Source of the DNA: Ramlibacter agri
GTDB taxonomy: Bacteria; Pseudomonadota; Gammaproteobacteria; Burkholderiales; Burkholderiaceae_C
Direction of reading: 5' to 3'
Length of the DNA: 64,000 nt
Assembly: GCF_012927085.1 (NCBI RefSeq)
Contig: NZ_JABBFX010000002.1
Coordinates: 1,054,001 to 1,118,000, forward strand
The position numbers and the translations under genes were made by a program. Under the pieces are notes generated by a model. The model was not told where the DNA came from. It did no database searches and worked only from the letters and a program-made list of their open reading frames with translations. Of the stretch, positions 8,543 through 16,798 are shown one piece after another (positions within the stretch are counted from its first letter, which is position 1; each line of letters starts with the position of its first letter).

Positions 8543-8569
8543 TTAAATCGGCATCCACGGGCCTGTCAA
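8541..8569 (-). promoter_or_regulatory. sigma-70 promoter of the Bug/gor/aldolase operon
   Basis: On the minus strand, -35 TTGACA (8569-8564) and -10 TTAAAT (8546-8541) have 17-bp spacing. The predicted start is near 8534, inside operator site 2. Confidence 0.6.
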
Positions 8570-8593
8570 CGGGGCCTGTCCGCAGTTGCCCGG

Positions 8594-8622
8594 TTGACCC
8601 GTCCGGGGCTGGCCGCTAGGAT
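8594..8622 (+). promoter_or_regulatory. sigma-70 promoter of the first BisC-like molybdoenzyme operon
   Basis: -35 TTGACC (8594-8599) and -10 TAGGAT (8617-8622) have 17-bp spacing. The predicted start near 8629 lies within operator site 3. Confidence 0.6.
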
Positions 8623-8658
8623 GACCAAATACGGAATTGCCGTTCTGCATTTTGGAAT
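8621..8658. promoter_or_regulatory. shared 38-bp operator, site 3
   Basis: The blocks read ATGAC / CAAATAC / GGAA / TTGCCG / TTCT / GCATTTT / GGAAT. It immediately follows the -10 box. Its last GGAA lies four bases before the ATG at 8662 and may double as a weak ribosome-binding site. Confidence 0.65.
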
Positions 8659-8661
8659 AAC

Positions 8662-10989
8662 ATGTCGGCACCAGCCCAACCCTTCACCACCGTCGACTGC
8701 GACCTCGCCGTGGCGCACTGGGGCGCCTACGAGATCAGCCGCGGCGGCCCCGCCCCCGCGCTGGCGCCCTGGCGCGAAGACCGCGATCCGTCGCCGATCG
8801 GCCTGTCCATGCTGGACGCCTACCGCTCGCCGCTGCGCATCCAGCGTCCGGCGGTGCGCAAGGGCTGGCTGGACGGCCGCCGGCGCAGCGGGCGCGGCGA
8901 AGAGCCCTTTGTGGAAGTCAGCTGGGAAACGGCGCTGGAGCTCGTCGCCGGCGAACTGCGCCGGGTCACCGCCGCGCACGGCAACCAGGCCATCTTCGGC
9001 GGCTCATACGGCTGGTCCAGCGCCGGGCGCTTCCACCACGCGCAGAGCCAGGTGCACCGCTTCCTCAACGCGCTGGGAGGCTACGTGCGGCACACGGATT
9101 CCTACAGCCTCGGGGCCGGCCGCGTCGTGACGCCGCACATCGTCGCCGACCTCGACGAGCTGAAGGACTCGCACACCAGCTGGGAAGTGCTGGCGCGCCA
9201 TACGCGCCTGTTCGTCACCTTCGGCGGCGTCGTCACCAAGAACGCGCAGGTGAACGCCGGCGGCGCGATGACGCACTTCGCCCCGGGCGGGCTGGAGGCG
9301 CTGAGCGCCAACGGCTGCAAGTTCGTGCACATCGGCCCGGTGCGCGCGGACCTGCCGCTGCCCGACGCCAGCGTCGAATGGGTGCCGATCCGCCCGAACA
9401 CGGACACGGCGGTGATGCTGGCACTGGCCCACGAGGTCCTGGTTCACAACCTGCAGGACGACGCCTTCCTGCAGAAGTACACCACCGGCCTCGAGAAGTG
9501 GAAGCCCTACGTGCTGGGGGCCAGCGACGGCGTGGCGAAGACCCCGGCCTGGGCCGAAGCCATTTCCGGCATGCCCGCGGCCCGCATCGCCAGCCTGGCG
9601 CGCGAGCTCGCCGCGACCCGCAGCCTGGTCAACGTGTCCTGGTCGCTGCAGCGCGCCGACCACGGCGAGCAGCCGTTCTGGGCCTGCATCGCGCTGGCGG
9701 CGCTGCTCGGCCAGGTCGGCCTGCCCGGCGGCGGCTTCGGCATCGGCTACGGCCCGGCCAACGTCATGGGCAGCCCCTACGAGAAGATTCCCGGACCCAC
9801 GTTTTCGCAGGGCCGCAACGCAGTGAGTGCCTTCATCCCCTGCGCGCGCATCGCCGACCTGCTGCTGCACCCCAACGAGACCTTCGACTACAACGGCAGC
9901 CCGCGCGTCTATCCGGACATCCGGCTGGTGTACTGGGCCGGCGGCAACCCTTTCCACCACCACCAGGACCTGCACCGGCTGGTGCAGGCCTGGGCCAGGC
10001 CCGAGGTCGTGATCTGCCACGAACAGGTGTGGAACTTCCACGCCAAGATGGCCGACATCGTGCTGCCGGCGACCTCGACGCTGGAGCGCGACGACCTCGG
10101 CTTCTCCTCGCGTGAGTCGCTGCTGGTGGCCATGCGCAAGCTGGAGCAGGCTCCCGGCGAGGCGCGCGACGACTACGACATCTTCGCGGACCTGTCGCAG
10201 CGCCTGGGTGTCGCCGAGGTGTTCACGGAGGGCCGCACCTCGGCCCAATGGCTGCGGCAGATTTACGGCAGCTGGGCCGACAAGATGCGCGAGCGCGGCC
10301 AGGCGGTGCCGGACTACGACGCGTTCTGGCAGGCCGGCGCCGTGCGCCTGCCGCTGTCCACCAAGCCGGCCGTGATGCTGCACGAGTTCCGCGCCGACCC
10401 GCAGGCGCATCCCTTGAAGACGCCCAGCGGGCGCATCGAGTTGTTCAGCGAGCGCGTGGCCGCCTTCGGCTACGAGGACTGCCCCGGCTTCGCGAAGTGG
10501 TTCGAGCCGGCCGAGTGGCTGGGCGCCGCGAAGGCGAAGCAGTACCCGCTGCACATGCTGTCCGACCAGCCGCTGACCAAGCTGCACAGCCAGCTGGACT
10601 TCTCCTCGTACAGCAGGTCGAAGAAGATCGCCGGCCGCGAGCCGGTCGTGATCTCCACTGCCGACGCTGCGGCGCGCGGCATCGCCGACGGCGACATCGT
10701 GCGCGTGTTCAACGACCGCGGCTCCTGCCTGGCCGGCGCCGTGGTCAGCGACGGCATCCTGGCGGGCGTCGTCAAGCTCTCGACCGGCGCCTGGTGGGAC
10801 CCCGAGCGCGCCGGCGACGCCAGCCTGCCCGACCGCCACGGCAACCCCAACACGCTGACCCGCGACGCCGGCGCCTCGCGGCTGTCGCAGGGCTGCAGCG
10901 CGCAGACCTGCCTCGTGCAGGTGGAGAAGTACCGGGGCGCCGTGCCCGCCATGCGCGCCTACGAGCCGCCCGAATTCGCGCAGCCCTGA
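8662..10989 (+). CDS. molybdopterin-dependent oxidoreductase, BisC/DMSO-reductase type
   Basis: A 775-residue bis-MGD enzyme of the DMSO/TMAO/biotin-sulfoxide reductase group. It has no N-terminal [4Fe-4S] cysteines and no Tat signal, which matches cytoplasmic BisC-like enzymes. In GGSYGWSSAGR, S120 is the likely molybdenum ligand. Later MGD-binding segments such as WIPIRPNTD and YWAGGNPFHHHQD fit the family. Known relatives reduce S- or N-oxides. It is first in an operon with the Bug receptor at 11015 and is a paralogue of the enzyme at 12036-14330, sharing many of these motifs. A sulfoxide substrate would fit the sulfur-related neighbours, but the reaction direction and partner are inferred only. 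Confidence 0.85.
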   Translation: MSAPAQPFTTVDCDLAVAHWGAYEISRGGPAPALAPWREDRDPSPIGLSMLDAYRSPLRIQRPAVRKGWLDGRRRSGRGEEPFVEVSWETALELVAGELRRVTAAHGNQAIFGGSYGWSSAGRFHHAQSQVHRFLNALGGYVRHTDSYSLGAGRVVTPHIVADLDELKDSHTSWEVLARHTRLFVTFGGVVTKNAQVNAGGAMTHFAPGGLEALSANGCKFVHIGPVRADLPLPDASVEWVPIRPNTDTAVMLALAHEVLVHNLQDDAFLQKYTTGLEKWKPYVLGASDGVAKTPAWAEAISGMPAARIASLARELAATRSLVNVSWSLQRADHGEQPFWACIALAALLGQVGLPGGGFGIGYGPANVMGSPYEKIPGPTFSQGRNAVSAFIPCARIADLLLHPNETFDYNGSPRVYPDIRLVYWAGGNPFHHHQDLHRLVQAWARPEVVICHEQVWNFHAKMADIVLPATSTLERDDLGFSSRESLLVAMRKLEQAPGEARDDYDIFADLSQRLGVAEVFTEGRTSAQWLRQIYGSWADKMRERGQAVPDYDAFWQAGAVRLPLSTKPAVMLHEFRADPQAHPLKTPSGRIELFSERVAAFGYEDCPGFAKWFEPAEWLGAAKAKQYPLHMLSDQPLTKLHSQLDFSSYSRSKKIAGREPVVISTADAAARGIADGDIVRVFNDRGSCLAGAVVSDGILAGVVKLSTGAWWDPERAGDASLPDRHGNPNTLTRDAGASRLSQGCSAQTCLVQVEKYRGAVPAMRAYEPPEFAQP

Positions 10990-11014
10990 GCCGCGCTTCC
11001 ACCAGGAGACAAGC

Positions 11015-11995
11015 ATGCGACCCTTCCACCCTGGCGCCCGCGTGGCGCTCGCGGTCAGCCTGGCCGTGGCCTCGATGGCCACAGCGGCGGCGGACAAATG
11101 GCCCAGCCACACCATCCGGCTGGTGGTGCCCTACGCGGCCGGCGGCCCGTCCGACGCGGCCGGCCGCTTCATCGCCGATGGGCTGTCCAGGGAGCTGGGG
11201 CAAAGCGTCGTCGTCGACAACAAGCCCGGCGGCGGCGCCTCCATCGGCGCGGCCGCCGTGGCGCACGCGCAGCCGGACGGCTACACCTTCCTGCTGGGAC
11301 ACCGCGCCTCGGTGTCCTTCACGCCGCAGGTGCGCAAGGTCGACTACGACCCGCGCAAGGACCTGACGCCGGTCGCGGCCTTCTCGACCAACTTCACGCT
11401 GCTGGTCGCGCGCAAGGACTTCCCCGCCTCCAACATGGCGCAGCTCAAGGCGCTGGCCGCCGCGAAGCCGGATTCGGTGACCTGCGGCACCGCCGGCCAG
11501 GGCTCCGGCTCGCACATCGCCTGCGAGCTGCTCGCCGAGATGCTGGGCACCAAGCTGCTGATCGTGCACTACAAGGGTTCGTCGGAGGCCACCACGGACA
11601 TCCTGGGCGGGCGCGTCGACATGATGTTCGATCCCTCCTCGCTGCAGTACGTGAAGGCCGGCAAGATGCGGATCCTGGGCGCCCGCGGCAAGGGCAACGG
11701 CCGCTTCACGGCGGAACTGCCGGACGTGCCCTCCTTCGCCGAACAAGGCTACCCGGACATCAGCGACGCGGTCTGGGTGGGCCTGATGGCGCCGGGCGGC
11801 ACCGACCCTGCGATCATCAAGCGCGTGGCGGCCGCGATGGAGAAGGTGGCCAATGCGCCGGACACGGCGGCGAAGCTGCTGCCCGTGAGCCAGTACCCCG
11901 CCTTCGTCGGCACCGAGGAACTCAGGAAGGAGATCCCGGCCGACCTGGACTACTACGCGAAGCTGATCAAGAAGCTGAACCTGCGCGTGGATTGA
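11015..11995 (+). CDS. Bug-family (TctC-type) periplasmic solute receptor
   Basis: A 326-residue receptor, preceded by a good Shine-Dalgarno (AGGAGA) and beginning with a signal peptide ending near residue 28 (MATAAADKWP). The family core is present as LVVPYAAGGPSDAAGR, VVDNKPGGGASIG and QPDGYTF. It follows the molybdoenzyme by 25 bp and is probably cotranscribed, which links uptake of the ligand to the enzyme's substrate. A GC-rich hairpin separates it from the convergent second molybdoenzyme gene. Confidence 0.9.
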   Translation: MRPFHPGARVALAVSLAVASMATAAADKWPSHTIRLVVPYAAGGPSDAAGRFIADGLSRELGQSVVVDNKPGGGASIGAAAVAHAQPDGYTFLLGHRASVSFTPQVRKVDYDPRKDLTPVAAFSTNFTLLVARKDFPASNMAQLKALAAAKPDSVTCGTAGQGSGSHIACELLAEMLGTKLLIVHYKGSSEATTDILGGRVDMMFDPSSLQYVKAGKMRILGARGKGNGRFTAELPDVPSFAEQGYPDISDAVWVGLMAPGGTDPAIIKRVAAAMEKVANAPDTAAKLLPVSQYPAFVGTEELRKEIPADLDYYAKLIKKLNLRVD

Positions 11996-12000
11996 GAGCA

Positions 12001-12031
12001 GGCGCCGGGCCCGCCCCGGCGCCTTCCTGCC
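12001..12031 (+). terminator. intrinsic terminator-like hairpin
   Basis: GGCGCCGGG (12001-12009) pairs perfectly with CCCGGCGCC (12015-12023) around a 5-base loop. A pyrimidine-rich but T-poor tail follows. It lies between convergent genes and could act in both directions. Confidence 0.5.
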
Positions 12032-12035
12032 TTGT

Positions 12036-14330
12036 TCAGGGCCGCGCGAACTGGGGCGGCTCGTGCGCCGTCAGCGCCGGCAGTTCGCCGCCGTACTTCT
12101 CCACCTGCACCAGGCAGGTCTGCGCCGCGCAACCCTGCGACAGGCTCGAGGCGCCGATGTCCAGCGTCAGCGTGTTCGGGTTGCCGTGCTTTTCCAGCGT
12201 CTTGTCCGCGCCCCAGCTCGAGGGATCGAACCAGGCGCCGGTGGAGAGCTTGACCACGCCGGCTCGAATGCGATGCGAGACGCGCGCGCCGGCCAGGCAG
12301 CTGCCGCGGTCGTTGAACACGCGCACCACGTCGCCCTCCTCGATGCCGCGCGCCCCCGCATCTTCGCGCGAGATCAGCACCGGTTCGCGCCCGTGGATCT
12401 TGTTGGCCTTGCTGTAGGCGCTGTGATCGAGCTGGCTGTGCAGCTTGGTGAAAGGCTGGTCCGACACCATGTGCAGCGGGAAGCGCTCCGCCTTGGGCGA
12501 GCCCAGCCACTCGGCCGGTTCCATCCAGGTCGGATGGCCCGGGCAGTCGTCATAGCCGAAGGAGGCGATGGTCTCGCAGAAGATCTCGATGCGGCCCGAC
12601 TTCGTCTCCAGCGGGCAACCGGCCGGGTCGGCGCGGAATTCCGCCAGCATCACGTGCGAAGGCTCGCCCTGGAACAGGTCCAGCATGCCGGCCTGCAGGA
12701 AGCCTTCGTAGTCCGGGAATTCCAGCCGCGGGTACTTCGCGCGGAAGTTCTCGTACATCTCGCGCTGCCACTGCGCCTCGGTCCGGCCGTCGGTAAAGGC
12801 CGCCTCCACGCCCAGCCGCGCAGCCAGCGCCGAGTACACGTCGTAGTCGCTGCGCGATTCGCCCACCGGTTCCATCACCTTGCGCATCGCGACCACGTAG
12901 CGCTCGTGCGCGGAATAGCCGATGTCCTCGCGCTCCAGCGTCGTGTTCACCGGGAAGACGATGTCGGCCGCCTTGGCCGCCGGCGTCCAGAACTGCTCGT
13001 TGGCGATGACGGCCTTGGGCTTGCGCCAGGCCTGCAGCAGTCTGTTCAGGTCCTGATGGTGGTGGAAGGGGTTGCCGCCCGCCCAGTACACCAGCTGGAT
13101 GTCGGGGTACACGAGGTCGCGGCCGTTGTAGCGGAAGGGCGCGCCGGGATGCAGCAGCATGTCGGCGATGCGCGCGCAGGGAATGAAGGCATCGACCGGG
13201 TTGCGGCCCTGCGGGAAGGAGGGCCCGGACACGCGCGGGCTCACGTTGCCGACCGCGTTGGCCGTACCGTAGCCGAAGCCGAAGCCGCCGCCGGGCAGGC
13301 CGATCTGCCCCAGCATGGCCGCCACGGTGATGAGCGCCCAGGGCGGCTGCTCGCCATGGTGCGCGCGCTGCAGCGCCCAGGTCATCGTCACGACGGAACG
13401 CGTGCCGGCCAGTTCGCGTGCGAGCAGCCGGGTGCGCTGCGCCGGCACGCCGGTGATGCGCTCCGCCCATTCGGCGGTCTTGGCCACGCCGTCGCTGGTG
13501 CCCAGCAGGTAAGGCAGGAACTGGTCGAAACCCACGCTGTACCTGGCGAGGAAGCCGCTGTCGTGCAGGCCTTCGGTGTAGAGCGTGTGGGCGATGGCCA
13601 GCAGCATCGCCGTGTCGGTGTTGGGGCGGATCGGGATCCACTCCACCTCGCCGCCGGTCTCCAGGTTGGTGTTCTCGGGGCTGATGTTGATGAAGCGCGT
13701 GCCGGCCTGCTGCATCTTCTGCAGGCCGATGCGCACCATGTGCTGGCCCACGAGGCCTGGATTCACCTGGCCGTTCTTCGCCGGCGAGCCGCCAAAGGCG
13801 ACGAACAGCTTGCAGTGCTGCTCCAGCACGTTCCAGCTGGTGTGGGTCGCGAACAGGTTGTCCATGTTGCCCAGGATGTGGGGCATCACCACCTTGGCCG
13901 CGCCGAGGCTGTAGGACTCGCTGTGCCGCACGTAGCCGCCGAGGCAGTTCAGGTAGCGATGCACCTGGCTCTGCGCATGGTGGAAGCGGCCGGCGCTGGA
14001 CCAGCCGTAGCTGCCGCCGAACACCGCCTCGTTGCCATGCTCGGCGATCAGCTGCTTCGTCGCGGCAGCGGCGAGGTCCAGGGCCTCGTCCCAGGGGACT
14101 TCGACGAAGGCCTCCGCCGCCCGCTTTTCAGGCGCCGCGCAAGGCCCTTTCTCGGCCCAGCTGCGCCGCACCGCCGGCCGCATCACGCGGTTGCGCGCGC
14201 GCACGGCGTCCACCATCGCCAGGCCGATCGGCGAAGGATCGGGGTCCTTCGCGTGGCCCTTGAGCACCGGCCCGGAAGGGCCCTGCTCGACTTCGTAGAT
14301 GCCCCAGTGGGTGGCGGTGTAGACGGTCAT
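12036..14330 (-). CDS. molybdopterin-dependent oxidoreductase, BisC/DMSO-reductase type (second copy)
   Basis: A 764-residue paralogue of the enzyme at 8662-10989, sharing the GGSYGWSSAGRFHHAQSQ block (likely Mo ligand S112), WIPIRPNTD and the C-terminal SQGC-AQTCLVQVEKY segment. It has no FeS cysteine cluster and no Tat signal, so it should be cytoplasmic. It follows the CoA-transferase gene by 6 bp and is transcribed with it from the promoter near 15632. Retention of two copies in differently composed operons of the same regulon suggests two related substrates or opposite steps; that is inference. Confidence 0.85.
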   Translation of the reverse strand: MTVYTATHWGIYEVEQGPSGPVLKGHAKDPDPSPIGLAMVDAVRARNRVMRPAVRRSWAEKGPCAAPEKRAAEAFVEVPWDEALDLAAAATKQLIAEHGNEAVFGGSYGWSSAGRFHHAQSQVHRYLNCLGGYVRHSESYSLGAAKVVMPHILGNMDNLFATHTSWNVLEQHCKLFVAFGGSPAKNGQVNPGLVGQHMVRIGLQKMQQAGTRFINISPENTNLETGGEVEWIPIRPNTDTAMLLAIAHTLYTEGLHDSGFLARYSVGFDQFLPYLLGTSDGVAKTAEWAERITGVPAQRTRLLARELAGTRSVVTMTWALQRAHHGEQPPWALITVAAMLGQIGLPGGGFGFGYGTANAVGNVSPRVSGPSFPQGRNPVDAFIPCARIADMLLHPGAPFRYNGRDLVYPDIQLVYWAGGNPFHHHQDLNRLLQAWRKPKAVIANEQFWTPAAKAADIVFPVNTTLEREDIGYSAHERYVVAMRKVMEPVGESRSDYDVYSALAARLGVEAAFTDGRTEAQWQREMYENFRAKYPRLEFPDYEGFLQAGMLDLFQGEPSHVMLAEFRADPAGCPLETKSGRIEIFCETIASFGYDDCPGHPTWMEPAEWLGSPKAERFPLHMVSDQPFTKLHSQLDHSAYSKANKIHGREPVLISREDAGARGIEEGDVVRVFNDRGSCLAGARVSHRIRAGVVKLSTGAWFDPSSWGADKTLEKHGNPNTLTLDIGASSLSQGCAAQTCLVQVEKYGGELPALTAHEPPQFARP

Positions 14331-14336
14331 GGCCGT

Positions 14337-15560
14337 TCAGTGCGCGGCGGCGGTTTCGACACCCCGGCCGAAAGCCTCGTGCGATTGCAGCTTGTCGATC
14401 TCGCCTTCGCTGAAGCCGAAGTCGCGCAGCACGTCCGCCGTGTGTTCGCCCAGCCGCGGCGGCGCCCGGTCGATCGCGGGCGAGCCGTGCGCGAGGCGGA
14501 AGCCGGAGCCCACGAGCACCTTCTCGCCGAGGTGCGTGTCCACCTTCTGCAGCACATCGCGCGATTCCAGCTGCGGGTGCCGGATGACTTCCTCGATGCC
14601 GATCACGGCGGCGCAGGGCACGTCGGCCTTCGTCAGGCGGTCCTCCCATTCGCGGGCGCCGGCGCTGGCCAGGCCGCCTTCGATGATGGCGCGCAGCGCC
14701 GGCTCGTTGGCGGCGCGGGTCAGCCAGTCCGCGAAGCGCGGATCCTTCAGCGCGTCCGCGCGGCCGACGGTGGTCAGCAGGCCGGCGAACTGCTTCTCGG
14801 TGAGCGCGGCCAGCACGATGGCGCCGTCGCCGGTGTCGAAGCGGTTGCCGGTGACCTTGCGGCTGATCGTCATGTTGCCGCGCTGCTTGTGCACGATGCC
14901 CGTCAGCGTGTGCTCTGCCACTTCGATCGCCAGGTAGTTCAGCGCCGAGTCGAGCATCGCCACGTCGACGAACTGGCCCTTGCCGGTGTGCGTGCGCTGG
15001 AACAGCGCGCTGGACACGGCCAGGGCGCTGGTCATGCCCGCCATGACGTCGCAGATGGCGAAACCGGCGCGCATCGGGCCGTCCTCTTCCTTGCCGGTCA
15101 GCTTCATGATGCCGGACATCGCCTGGATCTTGCCGTCGAAGCAGGCCTGCCTGGCCTCGGGGCCGGTGTGGCCGAAGCCGGAGACCGAGCAATAGATGAG
15201 GCGCGGGTTGATGGCCGACAGCGCCTCGTAGCCCAGGCCCATGGCCTCCATCACGCCGGGGCGGAAGTTCTCCCACACCACGTCGACCTGCGCGACCATC
15301 CGCTTGAGGGCCTCGATGGCTTCGGGCGAACGGAAGTTCACGGTGAGGCTGCGCTTGTTGGCGTTCACGGCCATGAAGTACGGGGCCATCTTCTCGACCT
15401 GGGACTTGGGGTCGATGATGGAGACGCGCGCGTCGTCGCCGTCGAAGGATTCGACCTTCACCACGTCGGCGCCCTGCAGGGCCAGCTGGTAGCAGCCGAA
15501 CGGGCCGGCCAGGAAACGGGTGAAGTCCAGGATGCGGATGCCTTCGAAGGGTCGGGTCAT
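14337..15560 (-). CDS. family III CoA-transferase (CaiB/BaiF)
   Basis: A 407-residue CoA-transferase. The start at ATG 15560 gives the canonical opening (FEGIRILDFTRFLAGPF). The family contains A-x-VVKVE (residues 31-37) and SVSGFG-TG, and the likely catalytic aspartate is D171 in ICDVMAGM. These enzymes move CoA between carboxylic acids through an aspartyl-CoA intermediate, activating a substrate acid. It is the first gene of a two-gene operon with the second molybdoenzyme. An upstream in-frame ATG would place the operator inside the coding region and is rejected. Confidence 0.88.
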   Translation of the reverse strand: MTRPFEGIRILDFTRFLAGPFGCYQLALQGADVVKVESFDGDDARVSIIDPKSQVEKMAPYFMAVNANKRSLTVNFRSPEAIEALKRMVAQVDVVWENFRPGVMEAMGLGYEALSAINPRLIYCSVSGFGHTGPEARQACFDGKIQAMSGIMKLTGKEEDGPMRAGFAICDVMAGMTSALAVSSALFQRTHTGKGQFVDVAMLDSALNYLAIEVAEHTLTGIVHKQRGNMTISRKVTGNRFDTGDGAIVLAALTEKQFAGLLTTVGRADALKDPRFADWLTRAANEPALRAIIEGGLASAGAREWEDRLTKADVPCAAVIGIEEVIRHPQLESRDVLQKVDTHLGEKVLVGSGFRLAHGSPAIDRAPPRLGEHTADVLRDFGFSEGEIDKLQSHEAFGRGVETAAAH

Positions 15561-15592
15561 GGCGTGGGTATGGATGGGGTGAGGCCGAGGTT

Positions 15593-15630
15593 GTTCCCAA
15601 ATACGGAACACATATTCCGTATTTGCGAGA
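15593..15630. promoter_or_regulatory. shared 38-bp operator, site 4 (best dyad)
   Basis: The blocks read GTTCC / CAAATAC / GGAA / CACATA / TTCC / GTATTTG / CGAGA. The inner arms AAATACGGAA (15599-15608) and TTCCGTATTT (15615-15624) are a perfect 10-bp inverted repeat around a 6-bp spacer. It lies just downstream of the leftward -10. Confidence 0.75.
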
Positions 15631-15631
15631 C

Positions 15632-15661
15632 AGTATAGGAAGCCGCGCCGGCCGCCGTCAA
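15632..15661 (-). promoter_or_regulatory. sigma-70 promoter of the CoA-transferase/molybdoenzyme operon
   Basis: On the minus strand, -35 TTGACG (15661-15656) and -10 TATACT (15637-15632) have 18-bp spacing. The predicted start near 15625 is covered by operator site 4. Confidence 0.6.
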
Positions 15662-15688
15662 CCCGGGAAAGACCTTTGGCTGCCCTTC

Positions 15689-15717
15689 TCGACGCCGCGC
15701 CATTCGTGTTCTATTAT
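15689..15717 (+). promoter_or_regulatory. probable promoter of the Bug gene at 15749
   Basis: -35 TCGACG (15689-15694) and -10 TATTAT (15712-15717) have 17-bp spacing. The -10 is itself part of operator site 5. Confidence 0.5.
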
Positions 15718-15743
15718 GGAATTTCCGTTTTCATTTGTGGAAC
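15706..15743. promoter_or_regulatory. shared 38-bp operator, site 5
   Basis: The blocks read GTGTT / CTATTAT / GGAA / TTTCCG / TTTT / CATTTGT / GGAAC. The spacing is kept exactly although the third block is degenerate. The terminal GGAAC is five bases before the ATG at 15749. Confidence 0.55.
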
Positions 15744-15748
15744 ACACC

Positions 15749-16708
15749 ATGACCCGCATCGCCGCCACCCTCGCCGCGTTCGCCTTCGCGGCGGTGTCCC
15801 ACCAGGCGCTGGCCGCCTGGCCCGACAAGCCCATCAGGCTCGTCATCCCCTTCCCGCCCGGCGGTGGCACCGACGTGGTGGGCCGCCTGATCGGGCAGAA
15901 GATGTCCGAGGAACTGGGCGTGACTGTGGTCATCGACAACCGGCCCGGCGCGGACACGCAGATCGGCACCGCGCTGGTGGCGAAGGCCGCGCCCGACGGC
16001 TACACCATCGGCATGGTGACGCCCTCGCTGGCGATCAACAAGACGCTGTACGCCGCCACGGCGCAGTACGACCCGATCAAGGACTTTGCGCCGGTCAGCC
16101 TGGTCGCCGCCACCCCCTTCTACCTGGCCGTCGCCACGCAGGCGCCCTACAAGACCGCCTCCGATCTGGTCGACGCGTCCCGCAAGCCCGGCGCCAACTT
16201 CACCTACGGCACGGCCAGCAGCATCGGCTACCTCAGCGGCGAGCAGACGCGCGCCGCGCTGAAGCTCGACGCCCGCCACATCCCCTACAAGGGAAGCGCG
16301 GCCAGCGTGACGGCGGTGGCCGCCGGCGAGCTCACTTACACCATCGACACGATCCTGGCGATGCGGCCGCTGGTGGACGCCGGCAAGCTGCGCATCCTGG
16401 GCACCTCCGCGCCGCAGCGCGTGAACGCGTTCCCCGAGATCCCGGCGCTCGGCGAGACCTGGAAGGGCTTCAGCATCGTCAGCTGGTGGGGCATCGTCGC
16501 GCCCGCGGGCACGCCGGCCGCGGCGGTAAGCCGGATGGACAAGGCGCTGGCGAAGATCCTCACCACGGCGGAGATGCGCCAGAAGCTCGAGGCGCTGGGC
16601 GCGGTGGCGAACTACGCCGACTCGGAGAAGTTCTCCGCGGTGATCCGCCACGACCTGGACTCCTACGGCGACACCATCAAGTCGGTCGGGCTGGAGCCCG
16701 GCCACTGA
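15749..16708 (+). CDS. Bug-family (TctC-type) periplasmic solute receptor
   Basis: A 319-residue receptor. The ATG at 15749 gives a clean signal peptide (AATLAAFAFAAVSHQALA) and lies just after the operator; the open frame extends upstream through the promoter and is rejected there. Hallmarks are LVIPFPPGGGTD, VIDNRPGADTQIG and APDGYTIG. The DNRPGADTQIG ligand loop matches the copies at 2883 and 23777, so these three may bind similar ligands. It appears monocistronic, because the following CoA-transferase has its own promoter. Confidence 0.9.
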   Translation: MTRIAATLAAFAFAAVSHQALAAWPDKPIRLVIPFPPGGGTDVVGRLIGQKMSEELGVTVVIDNRPGADTQIGTALVAKAAPDGYTIGMVTPSLAINKTLYAATAQYDPIKDFAPVSLVAATPFYLAVATQAPYKTASDLVDASRKPGANFTYGTASSIGYLSGEQTRAALKLDARHIPYKGSAASVTAVAAGELTYTIDTILAMRPLVDAGKLRILGTSAPQRVNAFPEIPALGETWKGFSIVSWWGIVAPAGTPAAAVSRMDKALAKILTTAEMRQKLEALGAVANYADSEKFSAVIRHDLDSYGDTIKSVGLEPGH

Positions 16709-16726
16709 GTGCTGCGGGGCCGGCGC

Positions 16727-16755
16727 TTGCGCTGGCGCGCCTCGGCCCCTAGAAT
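16727..16755 (+). promoter_or_regulatory. sigma-70 promoter of the CoA-transferase/thiol-dioxygenase operon
   Basis: -35 TTGCGC (16727-16732) and -10 TAGAAT (16750-16755) have 17-bp spacing. The predicted start is near 16762, inside operator site 6. Confidence 0.55.
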
Positions 16756-16790
16756 CACAAATACAGAATACTTAATCCATATTTTGGAAC
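16753..16790. promoter_or_regulatory. shared 38-bp operator, site 6
   Basis: The blocks read AATCA / CAAATAC / AGAA / TACTTA / ATCC / ATATTTT / GGAAC. It starts at the -10 box and ends eight bases before the ATG at 16799. Confidence 0.65.
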
Positions 16791-16798
16791 ACCATTCG

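Noticed and set aside
6141..8558. A single 805-codon minus-strand protein covering gor and part of the Bug gene
   Set aside because: Only residues after the ATG at 7505 resemble glutathione reductase. The extension is a wrong-frame reading of the Bug receptor gene.
12063..15638. A 1191-codon open frame on the plus strand
   Set aside because: It is antisense to the second molybdoenzyme and the CoA-transferase. It is His/Arg/Gly-rich with no family motif, and results from high GC in the opposite frame. Several similar long antisense frames were dropped for the same reason.
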